DNA of 64,000 nucleotides from NCBI GenBank assembly GCA_016720145.1, contig JADJXV010000006.1, positions 62,001 to 126,000 of the forward strand, in the 5' to 3' direction. Source of the DNA: Ignavibacteria bacterium. Lineage in GTDB: Bacteria; Bacteroidota; Ignavibacteria; Kapaibacteriales; UBA961. The number at the start of each line of letters is the position of its first letter. Position 1 is the first letter of the stretch. The notes beneath the pieces were generated by a model, which saw only the letters and a program-made list of their open reading frames with translations, was not told the DNA's origin and searched no databases. Of this stretch, positions 19,867 to 29,982 are shown piece by piece. The position numbers and the translations under genes are program-made.

Positions 19867-21222
19867 TTGATACAGAACCAGCCTCAATTCAAAACCTCTC
19901 ATTTCTTTCTGCTTGTTTTGTATTGCCTGATATTTGTGGGGTATGTGGTCATACCTCCCGTCCGCAATGCCGACAATACACAATACTTTCTCGCGCTTTT
20001 TTCACTCCATACTGCTATTGGTTTTCTTGCTATTCGATATGCGGGTAACGCTCTTAACACTCGACCACTTCTTCTCTGGACAGTATTTCTCGCCTCACGA
20101 TTCTTCATTTTCCCGATGCTACCGTGGCTTTCAGATGATGTCTATGGATATCTGTGGCATGGCACACTTACGATTAATGGCTGGAACTGCTATGTATATC
20201 CCGCAAATGCTCCTGAAGTAGCTTTTCTCAGGAATCCACTCTATGATTTACTCGCCTACAAAACACATCCAGCAATTTATCCGCCGGTTGCAGAAATATG
20301 TATTGCTCTTGGTTCGTGGATAGGAAGTTTGTTTTCGGATACGTGGCAAAGCGCGCTTTTTGGGTGGAAATTTGTGCTTTTTTTGGCTGAATCGGTGGGT
20401 TTTTGGTTGCTGCTCAAAACGCAGAAACATGTCAAATTTTTCTCTCCGTCACTCTATCTTCTTCTCCCGCTTCCGGTTGTAGAAATTATGGGACAGGCGC
20501 ACAATGACGGACTCCTCATTGCACCCTTAGGTGGAATGATGTATATACTTTCACGTTTTTGGAATAATCGCACGGTGAAATGGGAATGGATTACCGGAGC
20601 ATTGATAGGCGCAATGGCGCTTATCAAGCTCATTCCGGTGGTGATGATTCTGCCGTTTGTGCGACTGAAGACATCGTTGCGTCAGAAAGCAATTCTTTTT
20701 ATATCTCTTGGTATTACATCACTTACGGTGTCATTGATATTTTTCTATGATTCTCGAGCCATTAGTAATTTTATAGAAATTCTTCAATTTTACAATCATA
20801 CTCAATTCAACAGTCCGCTACTTCAACTTATCCGCAGCATACTTGAAGCAGTACATGTGCCGAATTGGTGGCTTGTCGCACCGACGGTGATTTCGGTCTT
20901 TCGCTTGTCAGTAATTTTGATGATCGGACTTGTACTGAAGCCGCAGTCCTACCGTGGATTCAGCGCTCAATTGTTGGGAATTGTAACTGCTGCAACGCTA
21001 ATTTCGCCCAAAGTGCATCCGTGGTATTTCGTGCCGTTGTTGTTTTTAAATAGCATGGTAGGATGGCGTTGGCTGGCGTATGGCGCACAGGCGATGATGC
21101 TTTCGTACGCTATGTATGCAGTAGTGCCGGCGTCCGAACTCTTTATAGTAGAAAATGTTGTGTGGATCGGAGTGATTTGCGCTGCGCTATGGGAGTATAG
21201 AACTTCCAAGGTGGAATTTTAA
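19867..21222 (+). CDS. GT-C fold integral membrane glycosyltransferase (GT87/mannosyltransferase-like)
   Basis: The 451-residue protein is almost wholly hydrophobic with about 11 membrane segments. Between the early segments lies LSDDVYGYLWHGTLTINGWN, with the paired acidic residues that polyprenol-phosphate-sugar-dependent GT-C enzymes use, followed by NCYVYPANAPE, a pattern of GT87/MptB-like mannosyltransferases. YKTHPAIYPPVAEI and SPKVHPWYFVPLLF are further family hallmarks. The only reasonable start is TTG at 19867, 29 bp after the ferredoxin gene; no ATG occurs near the N-terminus. It probably modifies a lipid-linked glycan. Confidence 0.85.
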   Translation: MIQNQPQFKTSHFFLLVLYCLIFVGYVVIPPVRNADNTQYFLALFSLHTAIGFLAIRYAGNALNTRPLLLWTVFLASRFFIFPMLPWLSDDVYGYLWHGTLTINGWNCYVYPANAPEVAFLRNPLYDLLAYKTHPAIYPPVAEICIALGSWIGSLFSDTWQSALFGWKFVLFLAESVGFWLLLKTQKHVKFFSPSLYLLLPLPVVEIMGQAHNDGLLIAPLGGMMYILSRFWNNRTVKWEWITGALIGAMALIKLIPVVMILPFVRLKTSLRQKAILFISLGITSLTVSLIFFYDSRAISNFIEILQFYNHTQFNSPLLQLIRSILEAVHVPNWWLVAPTVISVFRLSVILMIGLVLKPQSYRGFSAQLLGIVTAATLISPKVHPWYFVPLLFLNSMVGWRWLAYGAQAMMLSYAMYAVVPASELFIVENVVWIGVICAALWEYRTSKVEF

Positions 21223-21278
21223 CGCAAAAGGAGCTTGAGGTGGATTATTAACGTAATAGTTATGAGTCCAAAAGTTAA

Positions 21279-21839
21279 TTACTTCCCTCCGAATTCGATG
21301 CGTTTATCACCATGTTCGATGATAATTTTACCGGTCGTAATATCAATTTTGAAATCTTTGCCTCCTGCTTTTCCTTTGACATTTCCAACAGATTTAATGG
21401 TATCGAATGCTGACGTGAGGTTACGACGTTTGAGGATTTTTTTGGCTCCACGTTCGACATCAGTATCATTCGGCATCAACGAACTAAATGCATCAAAGGC
21501 TAATCCCACTCCCCAGCCCATAAGTGGCCAAATAAACCAATCATCTCCCGAGTAGTAACATATTCCTGTAAACATTGCATTCATAATAAGATACGTGCGC
21601 AGGTGTTCGTAGAATTTTCGTTTTTTCTGTTTCCGCCACTCAAGCTTCGCCTCTTCTAGAGGAGAAATTCCTTCTAAATAATCTTCGATAGCACTTTGCA
21701 AATCTAGCTCATCGATACCTAATTCTTTGGCGGTCGCCAGTAAATCATCATGAGAGATATTCCCCTTTGTTCCTTGCTTTTTGATGGCATTTTTGAGGAT
21801 TTGCTCCATCTGCTCGGTTGTGTATTTGTTATGTTCCAT
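21279..21839 (-). CDS. 2TM-domain membrane protein
   Basis: The protein (186 residues) has a helical, charged N-terminus (about 1-70, resembling SHOCT/antitoxin-like helices), then the 2TM domain: RKFYEHLRTYLIMNAMF and WFIWPLMGWGVGLAFDAF at about 75-117. A basic stretch KKILKRRN and a C-terminal beta-rich tail (KIIIEHGDKRIEFGGK) follow. The 2TM domain is common in Bacteroidota and often sits with LytTR or histidine-kinase genes; none is adjacent. The function is unknown. It converges on the GT-C gene. Confidence 0.75.
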   Translation of the reverse strand: MEHNKYTTEQMEQILKNAIKKQGTKGNISHDDLLATAKELGIDELDLQSAIEDYLEGISPLEEAKLEWRKQKKRKFYEHLRTYLIMNAMFTGICYYSGDDWFIWPLMGWGVGLAFDAFSSLMPNDTDVERGAKKILKRRNLTSAFDTIKSVGNVKGKAGGKDFKIDITTGKIIIEHGDKRIEFGGK

Positions 21840-21884
21840 AATGTGTGCTCAGTAAGTTAACAATTATATAAAACAAGACATTAC

Positions 21885-22769
21885 TTAAATAAACACATCT
21901 CCGGTAGCCGACCTGTACGTATTATCCAATAGCATTGCGATTGTCATAGGTCCGACTCCTTTAGGAACCGGAGTAATTGCTAATGCTTTAGGAAGTACGG
22001 AGTTAAAATCAACGTCACCGACAAGACGCGAACCTGATTTGGTGGTGGGGTCACTGATTTTATTTATACCGACATCGATGATAATCACGCCATCCTTCAC
22101 ATCATCAGCTGTTATGCGGTTCGGAACGCCGATAGCAGCAATCAATACATCTGCTTGGGTCGTGTATTTGCGGATATCGTTTGCGCCTGTGTGGCATATC
22201 GTTACGATGGCATTCGCATTGGGAGTTTTTTGATATAAAAGATTTGTAATTGGCTTACCGACAAGGTTACTACGACCGACGACCACGACATGTTTTCCGG
22301 TGAGTGAAATATTGGATATTTTGAATAATTCCATAATTCCCGCCGGCGTGCATGGTACGAAGCCTGGCAGACCGAGGCACAATCTGCCTACATTTTCCGG
22401 ATGGAGTCCATCGACATCTTTGGTTGGTGAGATGGAGAAGAGTACTTTTTGTTCGTTAATATGTTTTGGCATTGGTAGCTGGACGAGAATTCCATGTATC
22501 GCAGTATCCAGATTCCATCGTTTAATTACTTCAAGAATCTCGACTTCTGGAGTACTACTCGGCAAACGTAGAACAACCGAATGAAATCCTGCTTCGAGAC
22601 ATGCTAATTCTTTAGAGCGAACATACACTTGAGATGCGGGATTATCACCGACGAGGAGTACGGCGAGCCCGGGAGTAATTCCTTTTTGAGAAAGTACGAG
22701 TTCAGTTTTTCGCTTTATCTCATCACGTAAGGATTGAGCAATTGATTTACCATCGATTAGTACAGCCAT
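21885..22769 (-). CDS. folD: Bifunctional methylenetetrahydrofolate dehydrogenase/cyclohydrolase
   Basis: FolD interconverts 5,10-methylene-THF, methenyl-THF and 10-formyl-THF using NADP. The sequence shows YVRSKELACLEAGF (catalytic Tyr and Lys), VQLPMPKHI, PTKDVDGLHPENVGRL, PCTPAGIMELF, the Rossmann motif VVVGRSNLVGKPI and the end signature VPKGVGPMTIAMLLDNT (usually VPGGVGPMT). Length 294 is normal. It is cytosolic. It is followed after 45 bp by the 2TM gene and lies 21 bp after the polymerase-like gene. Confidence 0.97.
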   Translation of the reverse strand: MAVLIDGKSIAQSLRDEIKRKTELVLSQKGITPGLAVLLVGDNPASQVYVRSKELACLEAGFHSVVLRLPSSTPEVEILEVIKRWNLDTAIHGILVQLPMPKHINEQKVLFSISPTKDVDGLHPENVGRLCLGLPGFVPCTPAGIMELFKISNISLTGKHVVVVGRSNLVGKPITNLLYQKTPNANAIVTICHTGANDIRKYTTQADVLIAAIGVPNRITADDVKDGVIIIDVGINKISDPTTKSGSRLVGDVDFNSVLPKALAITPVPKGVGPMTIAMLLDNTYRSATGDVFI

Positions 22770-22790
22770 AAGTAATTAATTTGTAAATGA

Positions 22791-24230
22791 TTATTTTTGA
22801 ATAGGTTGTGAATGAGCAAATAGTACTTTGAGTGGTACTTTCATTATCTGAATTCGCATAACTGAATTCCCCATTTCTCGGAAAACTATCGATTGTATTG
22901 AGTAAAACATTCCTACTTCGAACCAAAAATACGACGCTACGAAAGTATTTGATGTAAAAGAAGCGATCATCACCAACAATATATTATAAAATGAAAAATG
23001 GGATAACATTTTACTATCTTCTGATAAGTTAAGATAGTAAGGTGAAAATACAAATCTTTTGAATTGAATGAAAAGTCCGGATAGGATACCTATATACATG
23101 ACAAAACCCAAAATCCCTGTTTCTGCCAGACAAGCAAACAAACCGGAATCTGAAAAGCCATGCGCTTCATTTATATTAAAATAATAATAACACCCAATCC
23201 CAATTCCTGTAATCGGATAACAATACCATACTTCCAATGCATATTTAATAGTGCTTAAGCGACCAAAAAACGATTCGCCTTCGGTAGTTTCGGCTCTTCC
23301 ACCGGTGTATTTACTGACTATACCGCTCACTCTTTGGGTAAACAATCCCGATACGCTTATGTCAGTTGCATATTCAACTATGACATTGGTTGATATAATT
23401 ATAAGTGCAGTCACAGCAACCATTTTCAACAGTTTAATACTTTTTTTGGAACGTTCAGTTGCAAAGGCAAAAATGAGAAGTCCTACGAATAAAGACAAAG
23501 CTGTGAGAGAAAAGGTAAGAAATAAAGATATAATTGTTAACACAGCCAGAATAATATTAAATTTTTTAGACGGAATGAAATTTCGGGTATTTCTGAGGAA
23601 TGGAACAAGCAAAGCAGTGAGAATAAACATACAAAAAGACGCCAAGGTAGAAGGTTCACTAAAAATCGATGTCGCCCTATAAAAACTACCATAATTCAAA
23701 CTCAGTTGCCGTACATCACCTTGATTAATAGATGATAGATCATATCCACCACGAGCGGCAAACGACACACTATTCAAACTAATCCATGCAAGCGGCAAAT
23801 CTAAAGCTCTTGCAATAAGCTGATATATACCAAATAGATGGACACCGATTGCAAATATCAATACTGCCTGAATAGAGAATTTCCAATCAGTAATTTTAAT
23901 TTTCAGACCGGAACACAATATCGTGAGAAGTACTAAATACAAGAAATGAGATCCCGTTTTCATTATCTGTATTTGTTTGACTGAATTCCCTTCAAGAATT
24001 GGATTTATTGCTGATATGAGCGACGTGATTACAATTCCAAACAAACACAATGTAGCCAAAGTACGTGGAAATTCGAGGATTTCTCCATCCCATAGTAGCC
24101 GTTTAATCGCAACTCCCATGAACGCTATCACACCTACATCAAACATAGTTACCGGGTACGTACCCAAAGCAAACATCTGAAAAATACTAAAGAATTGCGA
24201 AGTAAAAAGTAGAAAGAGTGCGATTTTCAT
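22791..24230 (-). CDS. O-antigen ligase/polymerase-like membrane protein
   Basis: The 479-residue protein has about 10-12 membrane segments with one large periplasmic loop (about residues 290-345, from the SVSGLFTQRVSGI region to GESFFGRLSTIKYALEVW). The loop end and ITGIGIGCYYYFNINEAHGFSDSG match the Wzy_C/WaaL pattern, including a His in a short conserved stretch. Members polymerise or ligate O-antigen or exopolysaccharide at the periplasmic face. Its place in a leftward block with several glycosyltransferase genes supports that role. Polymerase and ligase cannot be told apart from sequence. Confidence 0.82.
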   Translation of the reverse strand: MKIALFLLFTSQFFSIFQMFALGTYPVTMFDVGVIAFMGVAIKRLLWDGEILEFPRTLATLCLFGIVITSLISAINPILEGNSVKQIQIMKTGSHFLYLVLLTILCSGLKIKITDWKFSIQAVLIFAIGVHLFGIYQLIARALDLPLAWISLNSVSFAARGGYDLSSINQGDVRQLSLNYGSFYRATSIFSEPSTLASFCMFILTALLVPFLRNTRNFIPSKKFNIILAVLTIISLFLTFSLTALSLFVGLLIFAFATERSKKSIKLLKMVAVTALIIISTNVIVEYATDISVSGLFTQRVSGIVSKYTGGRAETTEGESFFGRLSTIKYALEVWYCYPITGIGIGCYYYFNINEAHGFSDSGLFACLAETGILGFVMYIGILSGLFIQFKRFVFSPYYLNLSEDSKMLSHFSFYNILLVMIASFTSNTFVASYFWFEVGMFYSIQSIVFREMGNSVMRIQIMKVPLKVLFAHSQPIQK

Positions 24231-24248
24231 GTGTTTACTTTCGGTGAA

Positions 24249-26318
24249 CTATTTCATTTGCAAATAAGAAGTTAATTCACCGGAGGAAGTGATCGGAAGC
24301 TTACAGCTATAATCTTCACAAATCATTACGATTGACGAGGTTGGACGAGTGAGTTGTATCAGTTCTTGAGCATCCTCTTGATACAATCGCACTAACGATG
24401 GTAAGAATGCTGTTTGAATCATCGAAGTGAATTCTTCCCATAATGATGTAGAAGAATCACCACAAAGGATCAGTTCAGAACGCTTGCTTTGTACATAGTG
24501 TACCGAAGATAAAAGCCAAGTAAGTCCGGTAGAATATTTTGTAAGTATAGTACCTGAAGAATATATAGCACGAATAGCTGATTCAGTAAAATCTTTTCTT
24601 TGCAGAAGAGTGCCGAGCTTCAGTAATGTGAGTATTGCCATAGAATTACCGGAAGGATACGCCCCATCATAGATGATTTTTTGCCCGGTAAACGGAGTAT
24701 CTTCACTATGCTTTTCCACCTGATGAAAGCCACCCTTTTCATCTTCAAATTTTGCAAGTAGTCGTTCTGATAGCTTTGTTGATATGTCTAAATATTCCCT
24801 CTTACCTCCCGCTTGATACATTTCAAACAGTCCAAACGCAATTGCAGCATAATCATCTAAGAATCCTGTAATCGAGGCATCGTTATCTCTATATCGATGA
24901 AGTAATTCACCATCAGAAGTAAGCATTTTTGAAGAGAGAAAGTTCCATGCTTTCTCTGCTCGCAACAAATATTTTGGTTCTTGAAATGCACATGCTGCTT
25001 TCGCTAATGCCGCGATCATCATTCCATTCCAATCGGTGAGAATTTTATCATCTACAATTGGATGGATTCGTTTCGTTCGTTCTTTTGAAAGTGTTGATCG
25101 TATTGACTTTAGCTTGCTTTCGAGATATTCTATTTCCATAGAATGGTTCAACGCATATTCTTGAAGTGGAATTTTCAAGTACGGAATATTCTCACTTGAC
25201 AGAGTACCGGTAGCTTCATCTCGGAAATTGCCGGCTTTTTCGATTCCGTAAACTTCTGTAAAAATCAAACCATCTTCTTCTCCTAAAATCGCAATCAGTT
25301 CATCATACTTCCACACATAATATTTACCCTCAACTCCTTCACTATCAGCATCTTCTGCTGAATAGAATGCTCCTTCGGGGCTAGTGAGAGACTCTTCGAC
25401 GTAAGTCAAAATGTCTTCTGCCGTCTGCTTGAAGAGTGGCGATTGTGTGACTTGATATGCTTCTGTATAAGCAATTGCAAGCCATGCCTGATCGTACAGC
25501 ATTTTCTCAAAATGTGGTAAAAACCACCTTTCATCCGTGCTATATCGATGAAATCCTAATCCAATATGATCGAATATTCCGCCCATCCGCATTTTGGTGA
25601 GCGTCGTCGTGACCATTTCAAGGACGCTTTCGTCACGAGTAGAATGATACATTCTCAGCAAAAAACACAACTGATGTGGACTTGGGAATTTGGGGCTTTG
25701 ACGGAAACCACCATAGGTTGTATCATAAATTTGACGGAATTTTTCAACCGTATCATTTAGGATTTCGGGAGAGAATTCTGCAAACATATCATGATGAGTA
25801 TTCTGCTGTAATGTACTATAAACATATTCACTTGACTCAATTAATTTTCTACGGTCAGTATTCCATAATCCTGCGATTTTCTCCAAAATATCAACGAGTC
25901 CAGCTCTGCCGTGTGTGCTGTTTTTGGGAAAATATGTTCCCGAAAAAAATGGCTTCTTATCCGGCATCATGATTATCGTAAGCGGCCAGCCGCCATGCCC
26001 TGTCATCGCCTGGCATACCTCCATATAGACGGCATCTATGTCCGGTCGTTCTTCCCGATCGAGCTTGATGGAAATATAATGTTCGTTGAGGATATGCGCC
26101 ACGCCCAAATCTTCGAATGACTCATTCTCCATCACGTGACACCAATGACAAGTCGAGTAGCCAATCGATAAAAACACTGGCTTATCTTCCCTTCGAGCGG
26201 TCTCAAAAGCTACTTCGTTCCACGCTTTCCATTGAACAGGATTATGTGCATGTTGAAGTAGATACGGCGATTTTTCATTCGCGAGCTCATTCGTAAATCT
26301 ATGAAGTACCTCAGGCAT
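24249..26318 (-). CDS. Thioredoxin-domain DUF255 (YyaL/spermatogenesis-associated protein 20-like) protein
   Basis: From the ATG at 26318 the protein has about 689 residues. It begins with the family hallmark [19 protein letters not shown], then the thioredoxin-like segment with [18 protein letters not shown] (CxxC) and the long alpha/alpha-barrel part ([27 protein letters not shown] motif as [13 protein letters not shown]). The family is widespread but its reaction is not settled. A TTG 36 bp upstream is possible; the ATG was preferred because the family starts just before this motif. The start overlaps the upstream dehydrogenase stop by 8 bp, suggesting translational coupling. Confidence 0.9.
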   Translation of the reverse strand: MPEVLHRFTNELANEKSPYLLQHAHNPVQWKAWNEVAFETARREDKPVFLSIGYSTCHWCHVMENESFEDLGVAHILNEHYISIKLDREERPDIDAVYMEVCQAMTGHGGWPLTIIMMPDKKPFFSGTYFPKNSTHGRAGLVDILEKIAGLWNTDRRKLIESSEYVYSTLQQNTHHDMFAEFSPEILNDTVEKFRQIYDTTYGGFRQSPKFPSPHQLCFLLRMYHSTRDESVLEMVTTTLTKMRMGGIFDHIGLGFHRYSTDERWFLPHFEKMLYDQAWLAIAYTEAYQVTQSPLFKQTAEDILTYVEESLTSPEGAFYSAEDADSEGVEGKYYVWKYDELIAILGEEDGLIFTEVYGIEKAGNFRDEATGTLSSENIPYLKIPLQEYALNHSMEIEYLESKLKSIRSTLSKERTKRIHPIVDDKILTDWNGMMIAALAKAACAFQEPKYLLRAEKAWNFLSSKMLTSDGELLHRYRDNDASITGFLDDYAAIAFGLFEMYQAGGKREYLDISTKLSERLLAKFEDEKGGFHQVEKHSEDTPFTGQKIIYDGAYPSGNSMAILTLLKLGTLLQRKDFTESAIRAIYSSGTILTKYSTGLTWLLSSVHYVQSKRSELILCGDSSTSLWEEFTSMIQTAFLPSLVRLYQEDAQELIQLTRPTSSIVMICEDYSCKLPITSSGELTSYLQMK

Positions 26319-27321
26319 ATCTGTTAGTGATGTTTGGTAGTAAGTATTCGTCAAATGTACGTTTCAAATCATATTCAGGGAACCAACCCCAGTCTTGTCT
26401 TGCTGCCGAATCATCAACATCTGATGGCCAGGAATCGATGATGCCCTGTCTTTTTTCATCCGGAACGAAATTTATTACTGCATTTGGGAATGCAGCTTGT
26501 ACTAAATGTGAAAATTCTAAAGCTGTTGGTGCGAAAGCACCGATGTTGTAAATTCTTCGTGTCAAACTATCCGATGGTGCAGCTGCGAGCTCCATCAAAG
26601 CGCGTACACCATCCGGCATCGCCATGAAAGGAATCTGTGAATCAGCTCGTACAAAACAGTTATACGGTTGGTGTTGCGCTGCTTTGTGGATCATTTCAGG
26701 TGCGAAATCGCTCGTACCTCCGGTAGGAACAGTAAACGCTGAAATTAACCCTGGAAATCGTACACCTCGAAAATCAATAAAACCTGTTTCGAGTTCCGGA
26801 GATAAACGCTTATACAATTCAGAATAATACCTGCCTAAATGTTCGTTGTAGAGCTTGTTTACACCATACATAGTCATCGGCATCAAACAATCATCTTCGC
26901 TGACTTTACCGATGTCGAGTTTGTCGGCAAGTGAAGGTATCCCATAGACAGCTATAGTACTTGGGAATAAAAATTTGACCGAATTTTTTGTTCGCTTGCC
27001 CATGCGGTAGGCCAGTTGTAAGAAATTCAACGTTCCCTCAACATTCACTCTATGCCCCTGTTCCGGATTACGCTCCGCACTCGTCGAAAGCAACGCCGCA
27101 AGATGATATATTTCATCAACATCATACTTCTCTGCACTGCGAATTACATCTTCATCTAAAATATTGCCGAGGATTACTTCTTCGCATAAAGCTTCATGGA
27201 CATCTGACATTGGATTGAGATCGATCGCAACAACGGAATGACCTTGTGAGGATAATACTTCAAGCAGAGTGTGGCCAATTTCACCATTAGCGCCCGTAAT
27301 TAATATTGTTTTTTTCTTCAT
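26311..27321 (-). CDS. SDR-type L-threonine 3-dehydrogenase (NAD-dependent epimerase/dehydratase family)
   Basis: This extended short-chain dehydrogenase has [15 protein letters not shown] (NAD-binding GxxGxxG) at residues 9-23, a conserved FPSTIAVYG Ser/Thr, and the catalytic pair YGVNKLYNE near residue 153. The late motifs [17 protein letters not shown] and [17 protein letters not shown] are those of the SDR-type threonine dehydrogenase (oxidises L-threonine to 2-amino-3-ketobutyrate) rather than of sugar epimerases. Length 336 is slightly above the usual 310-320. A sugar-nucleotide epimerase is the less likely alternative given the glycosyltransferase neighbours. Confidence 0.85.
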   Translation of the reverse strand: MKKKTILITGANGEIGHTLLEVLSSQGHSVVAIDLNPMSDVHEALCEEVILGNILDEDVIRSAEKYDVDEIYHLAALLSTSAERNPEQGHRVNVEGTLNFLQLAYRMGKRTKNSVKFLFPSTIAVYGIPSLADKLDIGKVSEDDCLMPMTMYGVNKLYNEHLGRYYSELYKRLSPELETGFIDFRGVRFPGLISAFTVPTGGTSDFAPEMIHKAAQHQPYNCFVRADSQIPFMAMPDGVRALMELAAAPSDSLTRRIYNIGAFAPTALEFSHLVQAAFPNAVINFVPDEKRQGIIDSWPSDVDDSAARQDWGWFPEYDLKRTFDEYLLPNITNRYA

Positions 27322-27430
27322 AATTATTTTGAATTGTTAGAATAATATTCACATAAAAAGATTCTTTTAAATACCGTCGATCCTATAAATGCCGAGAATA
27401 AATGAATCTGTACAAGTACAGTCCATTTGT

Positions 27431-28267
27431 TTAATTATCATTATTTTCAATTGGTTGTTCGAACAGTCGTAGCTTTGCCAGCAATTCCCGGTGAAGAGAT
27501 TCCCAATCTACAAGTGGTGTCATCACATTGTCGTGCATGTGGGTGGAAAGTCCCGTAATCGGTGAAATGCAGAGAGCTTTTCCTAAAAATAGCAAGCCGC
27601 CAAACATGCGCCTGCTGAGGTACGCATCATTTGCATTTTTAGCAGATTTTTCTAAAATACGACGATATTTCTGAATCGTTTTTCCTTCCGCTAAAAACGT
27701 GAAAGTAGTATTCGTTACTTGCCGCCAATGGCAATAATTCGACACAAATAACATTGAAAATCGACGAAACCGCGGCTTGTATCTGTCTGGATAGTCAGGT
27801 GGATGGATTATCAAAGATTTCTTGGAAGTATTGATAAGTATTTCTAACGAAAGTCTCCTTGGCTTGAAACCAAATACTTCGTTACGATTGACAATCACAT
27901 CAGTCAATACTCGAAATGAATCAGGCGTATGCAGATAATCATCTTCACAAAAATACACCCAATCGTCCGGTTGTGCAGTATCAGCTACCCTAAAACTTTC
28001 TCGAATAGAATCATCATTTCCCCAAGATCCATGGGTGATTTGTACGGGATATCGAGCGAAAAAAGCTGACAAATCGTCGGATATTTTATCGGCAAGTATG
28101 TGAATTGTATAGTCATAACCCTGAACAGCTTCGTACACACTCAAGAAACAGAGTTTTATGATTGTCCTCTTGTCCAGCCCAAACGGTCGTGGTGCATTAT
28201 GCAACGAATGGACTACATCGCAGGTTCGGAAGATTATGAGATAATGAGGTCGTTTTTCTGGGCTCAT
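27431..28267 (-). CDS. Glycosyltransferase-like protein (GT-A type), unclassified
   Basis: The 278-residue protein looks like a nucleotide-sugar-dependent GT-A transferase. An N-terminal YLIIFRTCDVVHSLH strand and a DDWVYFCEDDYLHTPDSF segment (about residues 118-137), whose acidic EDD is in the place of the metal-binding DXD, support this. LSRRMFGGLLFLGKALCISPITGLSTHMHDN near the end resembles acceptor regions of GT2-like enzymes. The ATG at 28267 was chosen over the TTG at 28273; it overlaps the preceding gene's stop as ATGA, a coupled start. The specific family is not recognised. Confidence 0.7.
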   Translation of the reverse strand: MSPEKRPHYLIIFRTCDVVHSLHNAPRPFGLDKRTIIKLCFLSVYEAVQGYDYTIHILADKISDDLSAFFARYPVQITHGSWGNDDSIRESFRVADTAQPDDWVYFCEDDYLHTPDSFRVLTDVIVNRNEVFGFKPRRLSLEILINTSKKSLIIHPPDYPDRYKPRFRRFSMLFVSNYCHWRQVTNTTFTFLAEGKTIQKYRRILEKSAKNANDAYLSRRMFGGLLFLGKALCISPITGLSTHMHDNVMTPLVDWESLHRELLAKLRLFEQPIENNDN

Positions 28268-29283
28268 AGCCAACTTAAAAGTGTTTTTTTCATAGTTTCA
28301 TGACTCAAATGGTCAAACTTTTCAAGTGGAATATCGACTACCGATCGATAAAATTCCTCATCCGAAAGTAGTCGCTTACCAAGTGAAATTGCACCATCGA
28401 TATCGAATTCATCGACAACCATTGTCGCCGGAAAGAAGTCTTCCGCATGACCGGTAGAACGAGTCGAAATTATAGGTATTTGCAATGCTGCAGCATCGAG
28501 TACATTTCGTCCCCAGGTATAACGGTCATCTAAATTTAACCAAATGAGAGACTTACTTGTAATGTCAAATACTCGACTGAGATTAGTAACAGGTTCGATA
28601 CGAATAGTTGGATCGTTGTACAACCGACGGACTTTATCAAAACCTGCATTTTTATTCACAAAACTTCGATATTTTTTAAAATTATGCCAGAGGAGCTTGA
28701 GTTTGCGTGAGAGGAGGTGTTCGAAACCATAGTATTCAATCCCGAGTGCACGCGCAACATAATAATCATTCCATCGCGAGGTAAGAGGTTGGCAAAGAAG
28801 GACTTCCCTTCGACGTTCATGAATAGGTACCGACAGCTCTCGTATTGTTTCAGCGGGATACGGTATTCCCAGATACTCGACTCGTGTCGTTGTAATTGAC
28901 CGTAGGAGAGAGAGAGTATATTTGTTGATACAATTAATGATATCAGCTGCATCAAGCACTTTTTTTAACGTGGGATTAGGTCGGATGTAATCACTTCCCG
29001 ACCCCTCGATGAGTGCAATCCACAGTGCATTATGAGATACTTTATCACGTAGCCGGAGATACTCCGGGAATCTATCGAAATTTGTATTTGCAATAATTAT
29101 ATCATAGTTAGCGATATCCGTATCTTTTGCATTTTTGTAACCGCAATAATCACCCCAGAAGGTAAATGCCCATGCTTCAATCCCATTCATTGTGTTTTTC
29201 ATGTGTGGCATATCCCGCGCCGACCACTTTGTTGAGTTTCCGCCGAGGACTAATACGCGAGGTTCGTAAGAAGGTCTGATCAT
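28264..29283 (-). CDS. Glycosyltransferase, GT-B fold (GT1/GT4-like)
   Basis: The protein (339 residues from the ATG at 29283) has an N-terminal VLVLGGNSTKWSARDMPHM segment. The C-terminal part reads LLCQPLTSRWNDYYVARALG, IWLNLDDRYTWGRNVLDAAA and IPIISTRSTGHAEDFFP, which corresponds to the donor-binding C-domain of GT4-like transferases, although the usual E(x7)E pair is not clear. A TTG at 29301 could add six residues and would overlap the previous gene. It ends in an ATGA overlap with the next transferase gene. It is part of the surface-glycan block. Confidence 0.72.
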   Translation of the reverse strand: MIRPSYEPRVLVLGGNSTKWSARDMPHMKNTMNGIEAWAFTFWGDYCGYKNAKDTDIANYDIIIANTNFDRFPEYLRLRDKVSHNALWIALIEGSGSDYIRPNPTLKKVLDAADIINCINKYTLSLLRSITTTRVEYLGIPYPAETIRELSVPIHERRREVLLCQPLTSRWNDYYVARALGIEYYGFEHLLSRKLKLLWHNFKKYRSFVNKNAGFDKVRRLYNDPTIRIEPVTNLSRVFDITSKSLIWLNLDDRYTWGRNVLDAAALQIPIISTRSTGHAEDFFPATMVVDEFDIDGAISLGKRLLSDEEFYRSVVDIPLEKFDHLSHETMKKTLLSWL

Positions 29284-29293
29284 AGTGTAGTTT

Positions 29294-29896
29294 TCATACA
29301 ATTTGATAGTTGTTGTTTAATTGTTGAAAGCCACGGAATATTTGCTCGCTGGTCACTATGCGGAGATCATCCTGATGCGTTGACATTACGACGACTGATT
29401 TGCGGTGTTGGGGTCCCCACTGCTTTGCATGACGCACTGAATTATTAAAGATTCCGACGATTGGAATTTCAAATGCAGAGGCAATGTGTACCACTGCTGT
29501 ATCAGGTGAAATCACTGTTGAACATTTCTTTACAAGAGCGCAGAAATTAAGGACATCAGAGGAGTACGGAAGTATATGAACATTCTCAGGGAATAGCTCG
29601 CATAGTGCAGAAAATTTATGAGTTTCTGCCGGTGCTACATTGAGGAGAATATGCATATTTGGGTAGAATTTAAGAAGAAGTTCAATTAATTCCTCGACGG
29701 TTTCTTGCGTCATTTCACGCTTGTCATTACCTGCTGTCGTATTGATAAGTACTGTTTTTGCATCATTAAATTGCCTAAAATACCCATCTGCATATTGTTC
29801 ATTTTCAGGAGATAAAGCAATGGACATGTGTACTAATTCATCAGAGTATTCCCATCCAAAACTATCACACAAAATCTTCACATGTATTTCACCCAT
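29294..29896 (-). CDS. C-terminal fragment of frameshifted GT9 heptosyltransferase-like gene
   Basis: This frame carries the C-terminal domain of a family 9 glycosyltransferase (ADP-heptose:LPS heptosyltransferase type): NTTAGNDKREMTQETVEEL, then the diagnostic STVISPDTAVVHIASAFEIP and VGIFNNSVRHAKQWGP. The reading frame stays open upstream of the ATG at 29896 to about 29989, where it encodes AVKITWANPKRAHLYSALFN and joins the N-terminal fragment if one base is added. As it stands it lacks the N-terminal Rossmann domain and is unlikely to work alone. Confidence 0.8.
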   Translation of the reverse strand: MGEIHVKILCDSFGWEYSDELVHMSIALSPENEQYADGYFRQFNDAKTVLINTTAGNDKREMTQETVEELIELLLKFYPNMHILLNVAPAETHKFSALCELFPENVHILPYSSDVLNFCALVKKCSTVISPDTAVVHIASAFEIPIVGIFNNSVRHAKQWGPQHRKSVVVMSTHQDDLRIVTSEQIFRGFQQLNNNYQIV

Positions 29897-29982
29897 CGTC
29901 CTGTCATTCGGAGCCGCCGGTAGCTGTGCGTTGAATAAAGCTGAATAAAGGTGAGCACGCTTGGGATTCGCCCAAGTAATTT

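Noticed and set aside
19867..21222. GT-C transferase gene as a truncated pseudogene because it lacks an ATG
   Set aside because: Family motifs and membrane helices are complete from the TTG onward, and the start lies at a normal operon distance after the ferredoxin gene.
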